Shown piece by piece: positions 25,972 to 29,705 of a DNA stretch of 29,705 bases. A model generated the notes under the pieces. The model was not told the origin of the DNA. It saw only the letters and a list, made by a program, of their open reading frames with translations, and made no database searches. How positions within the stretch are numbered: the stretch's first letter is position 1; the number at the start of each line of letters is the position of its first letter. Source of the stretch: DATLYH01 sp035575035 (lineage in GTDB: Bacteria > Planctomycetota > Planctomycetia > Gemmatales > Gemmataceae); the NCBI GenBank assembly GCA_035575035.1, contig DATLYH010000029.1:1-29705 (forward strand). Reading direction: 5' to 3'. The translations under genes were made by a program, and so were the position numbers.

Positions 25972-26012
25972 GCTTGAGAAATTCCGTCTGCCGGGCGGCG
26001 AATTTCTCAAGC
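25972..26012. promoter_or_regulatory. perfect 12-bp inverted repeat in the divergent intergenic region
   Basis: GCTTGAGAAATT (25972-25983) and AATTTCTCAAGC (26001-26012) are exact reverse complements around a 17-nt GC-rich spacer. The 427-bp gap lies between the divergent sulfatase and Ig-like genes, and this element is about 137 bp before the latter. The AT content of the arms contrasts with the surroundings. It could be an operator or an RNA hairpin. No T-run follows on either strand. I see no other gene in 25722-26148. Confidence 0.55.
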
Positions 26013-26148
26013 GGCCCGCCGCTATAACCGATCTTTCCCGTACAGCCGTTGCCGCGCCGATCGACCGTCCCGGCGCGGGAGCCGGGAGCGCGGCAGGCAG
26101 AGGAAACGGCGCGGGACGCGGTGGTCTGCGGACCGGGGAGGGGCTTCG

Positions 26149-27783
26149 ATGAGTCTGGGAACGTTGACGCTGGCCTGTCTGCTGCTGGCCGCCGGCAACC
26201 AGCCGCTTGACGTGGCCCCCATCGGCCAGCACGCCTTCGATATTCCCATTCGCCTCGATCCGGCCCGCAAGGCCGAGATCCGGGAGTTGAACCTCCTGGT
26301 CTCCACCGACCAGGGAAAGAGTTGGCACAAGGTCGCTGTGGCCACCCCCGACCAGACCGCCTTCAGTTACCAGGCCCCTTCCGACGGCATTTACTGGTTT
26401 AGCATCAGCGTGATTGACCAGAAGGGGAACCTGGACCCGCCCGACCCGTTCCAGGTGGCTCCCGGGCTGAAGGTCCTGGTGGACACCCTCCCGCCTCAGC
26501 TTCGCATTCGGTCGGCGGAGCGGCAAGGGGAAGAGGTCGTGGTCCGCTGGGAGATTGTCGATCAGTACATCGACCTGGCCACCCTGCGGCTGCAATACCG
26601 CGCTGCGGACGCTTCACCCGCTTCATGGACCCCGGTGAGCATCAACCCGGCAGTGGCCGGCCAGGCCTCGTTCCGGCCGGGGACAGCGGGCCCTCTCAAG
26701 GTTCGTATGGAGGTCCAGGACCTGGCTCAGAACCCGGCCAGCGCCGAAGCGGACGTGGCGGCCGCGCCGGTGGCCCCCGCTGCTGCCGTCACCGGTTACG
26801 TGCCCGCTCCCGTCGCCCCGGTTGGTAGTCCGCCGCCGGGATGGAGTCCGGTCGTGAACCAAGCGGCCCCGCCGGTCCTCCTCCGCGATCCGCCGCCGCC
26901 CCGCGAGCGCAGCGAGGGGATGGGGCACGCGCCCGGCTGGGGCAATCCACCGACAGTGGCACCGGCTGACACCCGGTGCCAGGGGGAGCGCAACCCAGGG
27001 ATCCAGGTGGTGGCCTCGTCGCATCACGGCCCGGCAATGGAAAGTCCGGGGAATGTCCCGGCGGCCGCGCCGCGGTCGCCGTCCAGTCCGGCGGCGCCGC
27101 TACGGGTCGTCAACAGCAACCGAGTCACCCTCGATTACGAGGTGGCCAAATTCGGGCCGTCGGGGCTGCGCAGCGTTGAGGTGTACGTTACTCGGAACGA
27201 GGGCCGACCGTGGAACTGGCAGCGGGTCGGCGAGCAGAACATCGAGGGACTACAGCCGCAGGAGCTGCAAGGGCCGGAGCGGACCGTCCGGCGCTCGCTG
27301 GCAGTGGACTTACAGGACGACGGCGTCTACGGGTTTTACCTGGTGGTGCGCAGTGGGGCCAACCGGGGCAAGCCGCCACCGCAGGCCGACGACCCGCCGC
27401 AGATGCGCGTCGAGGTGGACCGCACCCCTCCCGAGGCCCGGCTGTACGCGCCGACGCCTGACCCGAACCGCCGTGACGCCCTGATCCTGCGCTGGACGGC
27501 CACCGATCGCAACCTGGCCAACAACCCGATCACGCTGCAATGGGCCCGGCCGTCACCCGACCGGCAGCAGCCGCTCACCTGGGAGCCGATCGGCCCGGCC
27601 GAGCTGCCCAACACCGGCGTTTATGTCTGGCAGGTGCCGCCCGGCATGCCGCCGAGCGTCTATCTCCGTCTGATCGTGCGCGACACGGCCGGCAATAGCG
27701 GCGTGGCCGAGACCCCGGAGCCGGTCCTCATCGACCTGACCGAGCCGGAAGTCCGCATCCTCAGCATCGGCAGCTCTCGTTGA
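26149..27783 (+). CDS. secreted Ig-like/beta-sandwich protein of unknown function
   Basis: The 544-residue protein starts MSLGTLTLACLLLAAGNQPL, a short probable signal peptide, behind GGGGAGGGG. It contains repeated beta-sandwich units: ELNLLVSTDQGKSWHKVAVA with DGIYWFSISVIDQKGN (about 45-110), WEIVDQYIDLATLRLQYR with QDLAQNPAS (about 130-200), LRSVEVYVTRNEGRPWNW with DDGVYGFYLVVRSGA (about 340-410), and LRWTATDRNLANNPITLQW with LRLIVRDTAGNSG (about 445-530). These look like Ig or fibronectin-type domains. A Pro/Ala-rich linker (about 205-325) joins the halves and includes a palindromic repeat. No enzymatic motif is evident, so a structural or binding role outside the cytoplasm is the best guess. 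Confidence 0.8.
   Translation: MSLGTLTLACLLLAAGNQPLDVAPIGQHAFDIPIRLDPARKAEIRELNLLVSTDQGKSWHKVAVATPDQTAFSYQAPSDGIYWFSISVIDQKGNLDPPDPFQVAPGLKVLVDTLPPQLRIRSAERQGEEVVVRWEIVDQYIDLATLRLQYRAADASPASWTPVSINPAVAGQASFRPGTAGPLKVRMEVQDLAQNPASAEADVAAAPVAPAAAVTGYVPAPVAPVGSPPPGWSPVVNQAAPPVLLRDPPPPRERSEGMGHAPGWGNPPTVAPADTRCQGERNPGIQVVASSHHGPAMESPGNVPAAAPRSPSSPAAPLRVVNSNRVTLDYEVAKFGPSGLRSVEVYVTRNEGRPWNWQRVGEQNIEGLQPQELQGPERTVRRSLAVDLQDDGVYGFYLVVRSGANRGKPPPQADDPPQMRVEVDRTPPEARLYAPTPDPNRRDALILRWTATDRNLANNPITLQWARPSPDRQQPLTWEPIGPAELPNTGVYVWQVPPGMPPSVYLRLIVRDTAGNSGVAETPEPVLIDLTEPEVRILSIGSSR
26957..26981. repeat. palindromic element inside the Ig-like gene
   Basis: TGGCACCGG (26957-26965) and CCGGTGCCA (26973-26981) form a 9-bp perfect inverted repeat around CTGACAC. 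It is read as protein within the Pro-rich linker (VAPADTRCQ). It resembles short palindromic repeats dispersed elsewhere in such genomes, but no second copy is in the window. Confidence 0.5.
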
Positions 27784-27840
27784 TGCAGGTGTTGGTTGCG
27801 GCTCCACGTTCGCCAGTGGCAACCAGGACCAATTCCCAGA

Positions 27841-27857
27841 CGCCTCCTACGGAGGCG
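27841..27857. terminator. possible bidirectional hairpin between convergent genes
   Basis: CGCCTCC and GGAGGCG form a 7-bp stem with a TAC loop, inside weaker outer arms GGACCA (27828-27833) and TGGTCC (27862-27867). It lies in the 94-bp gap between the convergent Ig-like and glycosyltransferase genes. There is no T-run on either side, so factor-independent termination is uncertain. Confidence 0.4.
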
Positions 27858-27877
27858 GTCGTGGTCCGGGCTGGCTC

Positions 27878-29431
27878 CTATTCCGATTCGGCCGGCACAC
27901 ACTTCCAGTGGAACACCTCGCAGCGCTCGATGGTCTTTTCCGTCTTGCCCAGTTGCAGCTCGTACCGGGCACGATCGACCAGAAGCAGCTTCCGCCCCGC
28001 GGGGCAGCTTGCCACCAACCGGCGGCAGTTCCGGTCGCCGCTAAAGCGCAGGCACCAGACCTGCCCTCCTTCCCGAAGGCGGTCCCAGTCGATCCGGCCA
28101 TCCCAGGCGATGCGGTCCTGCTGCTGGCGCAAATACCACTCGAACGTTGCCCCGATGTGCTTGCCGGTATCGACAATCACAATCTGATCATCGGGACCGG
28201 CTTGCCGGAAGACATCGGTCACGATCTGCCGGACCATGCGGTCGCCCTCGGTCTTGTATGGTTTGACCAGGTCGCGCGCCAGTCCGCCGGCACCGACCAG
28301 GCCCAGCAGGACGCAGGCGGCCAGTGCCCACCGCGGCTGGGTGTCGGCCAGACGCAGCCGGCGGAGCAGTCCGGCAGTGCCGAGCCCGGTCAACAGGCAG
28401 ATGGCTGGGGCCAAGTGCTGGGCGACGCGGGCGCTGCCGCCGTAGGGGTAGCGGTGTAGGGCCGCCGCTGTCAACGTCAGCGCGAACGGGACCAGGCTTA
28501 GCGATAACAGGTCCCACTGCCGGGCCCGTCCCGCCTGCCAGACGCCCGCCAGGAAGAGCAGGCAGGTCAGCGCGCTGAGGCCGTTCGGACCGCCCACCGG
28601 ATAAGCCATCAGGTTGCCGGTGTGGATCAGCACCAGCCACTTGAGCAAGGCAAACGGCTGTCCCGGCGGGAACGATTCCTGCCAGTACCAGTTGTCGGCG
28701 CCGCCCGTCGAGCCGTACTGCCCAGCCCCCACGAGCAGGTACAGCGCCGCAAAGCTGATCCCGACCAGGACGTTGTAGGCCAGGTAAAGCGCCCGGGCGG
28801 CCCACCCCGGCCGGCGCCACACGGCCGGCAGTAGGGCAACGCTCACCGCCCCGGTCACAAAGACCGACGGGTACGACGCCGCCAGCGCCATCGGCGCCAG
28901 AACGGTCAGCAGGGCCAGCGGGGCCAGCCGCTCCGGCCGGCGCAGCCAAGCTGCCGCGGTCAGAAGCAGTGCTGTCGCCGCCAGCAGGTCAAAGGCATAG
29001 GGTTTGACCTCGCAGCTGTGCCGCACCGGATAGTACGAAACCGCCAGCAAACCAACCGCCAGCACGGCGGCCAGGGGGTCCAGGGTCAGCCGGGCCAGCC
29101 GCACAAACAACAGCAGCGCCGCGATGCCGGCGAGAAACGGCAGCAGACGCAGGGCCAGCTCCGTGTATCCCAACAGGTGATGGGCCGCCCACTCCACCCA
29201 CAGGAACAGGACGGGGGCCACCTGCACGAAACGCAGCGGCCGGGTCAGCCCCAGCAGGTCGCGGTCGAGGAAGTTCAGGCAGACGTAGGCCTCGTCTCCC
29301 CAGATGGGGAACTGCAAAAGATAGCGGAGCGTGCGCCATGCCACGCCCAGCACCACCAGGGCGATGACCGCCCCGCGGAGGGACCGGGGCCAGGGCGCTT
29401 CTGCATCGGAACAGGAAGGTAAGGCAGTCAA
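27878..29431 (-). CDS. GT39-like integral membrane glycosyltransferase
   Basis: The 517-residue protein starts at TTG, with AAGGAGA about 7 nt upstream. About ten or more hydrophobic helices run from residue 20 to about 385, for example AVIALVVLGVAW, LLPFLAGIAALLLFVRLA and LTCLLFLAGVW. After the first helix, FPIWGDEAYVCLN carries the Asp46-Glu47 pair typical of the first external loop of GT-C (PMT/ArnT-like) transferases. A soluble C-terminal domain of about 130 residues follows. Such enzymes transfer sugars from polyprenyl-phosphate donors to proteins or lipids. Acceptor and donor are unknown. No other glycan genes surround it, and it faces the Ig-like gene tail to tail. Confidence 0.85.
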   Translation of the reverse strand: MTALPSCSDAEAPWPRSLRGAVIALVVLGVAWRTLRYLLQFPIWGDEAYVCLNFLDRDLLGLTRPLRFVQVAPVLFLWVEWAAHHLLGYTELALRLLPFLAGIAALLLFVRLARLTLDPLAAVLAVGLLAVSYYPVRHSCEVKPYAFDLLAATALLLTAAAWLRRPERLAPLALLTVLAPMALAASYPSVFVTGAVSVALLPAVWRRPGWAARALYLAYNVLVGISFAALYLLVGAGQYGSTGGADNWYWQESFPPGQPFALLKWLVLIHTGNLMAYPVGGPNGLSALTCLLFLAGVWQAGRARQWDLLSLSLVPFALTLTAAALHRYPYGGSARVAQHLAPAICLLTGLGTAGLLRRLRLADTQPRWALAACVLLGLVGAGGLARDLVKPYKTEGDRMVRQIVTDVFRQAGPDDQIVIVDTGKHIGATFEWYLRQQQDRIAWDGRIDWDRLREGGQVWCLRFSGDRNCRRLVASCPAGRKLLLVDRARYELQLGKTEKTIERCEVFHWKCVPAESE

Positions 29432-29551
29432 ACTTGCGTCTCCTTACGCTTGACGATCGGAACCGGCGTGGCGCCGGCCGCCGGGCCGGGTGTCGGCCAG
29501 TCGTGGTATACCCTGCCGTCGGATTCCGGGGAAGGCGAGATGGAGGGCGAG

Positions 29552-29705
29552 CGGCCGGCGTCAGCCGGCCGGTCGAGGCGCCGAGGGATATACCGGCCAG
29601 CTGACGCAGGCCGCTCGCCGGCGTCAGCCGGCCGGTCGAGGCGCCGAGGGATATACCGGCCAGCTGACGCAGGCCGCTCGCCAGCGTCAGCCGGCCGGTC
29701 GAGGC
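29552..29705. repeat. 63-bp tandem repeat, related to the kinase insertion
   Basis: GCGTCAGCCG occurs at 29558, 29621 and 29684, an exact 63-bp period. Each unit reads GCGTCAGCCGGCCGGTCGAG, then GCGCCGAGGGATATACCGGC, then CAGCTGACGCAGGCCGCTCG and a short end. The array continues past the window. The opening half shares GGCGT(C/G)AGCCGGCCGGTCG(A/C)GGCGC with the 66-bp repeat inside the hybrid kinase. 29432-29551 holds the presumed promoter of the glycosyltransferase and no other gene. Confidence 0.9.

Noticed and set aside
25738..26595. 285-residue open frame on the - strand over the intergenic gap
   Set aside because: Most of it is antisense to the Ig-like gene; it has no domain or ribosome site.

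Overview
The window comes from a planctomycete, most likely of the Gemmataceae. The 16S gene carries the planctomycete version of the EUB338 probe site, with the variable region typical of that group. The rest agrees: high GC, a large hybrid histidine kinase, a membrane-anchored caspase-like protein, a secreted sulfatase and abundant short dispersed repeats. All assignments rest on reading the sequence; no searches were run.

Region 1 (1-4670) is an rRNA block on the + strand in the permuted order 23S(3' part)-5S-16S, closed by a strong terminator. The 23S gene is interrupted in the peptidyl-transferase region by two group I introns separated by an exon of only about 32 nt. Intron 1 carries an intact LAGLIDADG endonuclease gene. 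Intron 2 carries a decayed one.

Region 2 (4690-10330) has leuA on the - strand behind what looks like a complete leucine attenuator: a 19-codon leader peptide with nine Leu codons, a pause hairpin, an antiterminator and a terminator. A UbiD-family decarboxylase gene with an in-frame repeat insertion diverges from it. Two secreted proteins on the - strand follow, one unrecognised and one DUF1326.

Region 3 (10330-18020) is all - strand: a zinc-ribbon/transmembrane/caspase-like protein, a response regulator with an RsbW-like ATPase output domain, a PAS-GAF-PAS-PAS-HisKA-HATPase-REC-REC-HPt hybrid kinase with a 22-residue tandem repeat inside its ATPase domain, and a small Cys-rich protein. The kinase and regulator probably form one phosphorelay operon.

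Region 4 (18030-22081) holds a three-gene xanthine-dehydrogenase-family operon (2Fe-2S with Tat signal, then molybdopterin, then FAD/4Fe-4S subunit), resembling the YagTSR/PaoABC periplasmic aldehyde oxidoreductase. A heptamer-repeat hairpin ends it.

Region 5 (22250-29705) holds a beta-helix protein flanked by inverted repeat clusters, a secreted sulfatase, a secreted Ig-like protein, a GT39-like membrane glycosyltransferase, and a 63-bp tandem repeat running off the window.

The recurring theme is invasion. Mobile introns sit in the rRNA, and at least three kinds of GC-rich dispersed repeats lie between genes and in frame inside two conserved enzymes. The most notable regulatory find is the leucine attenuator.
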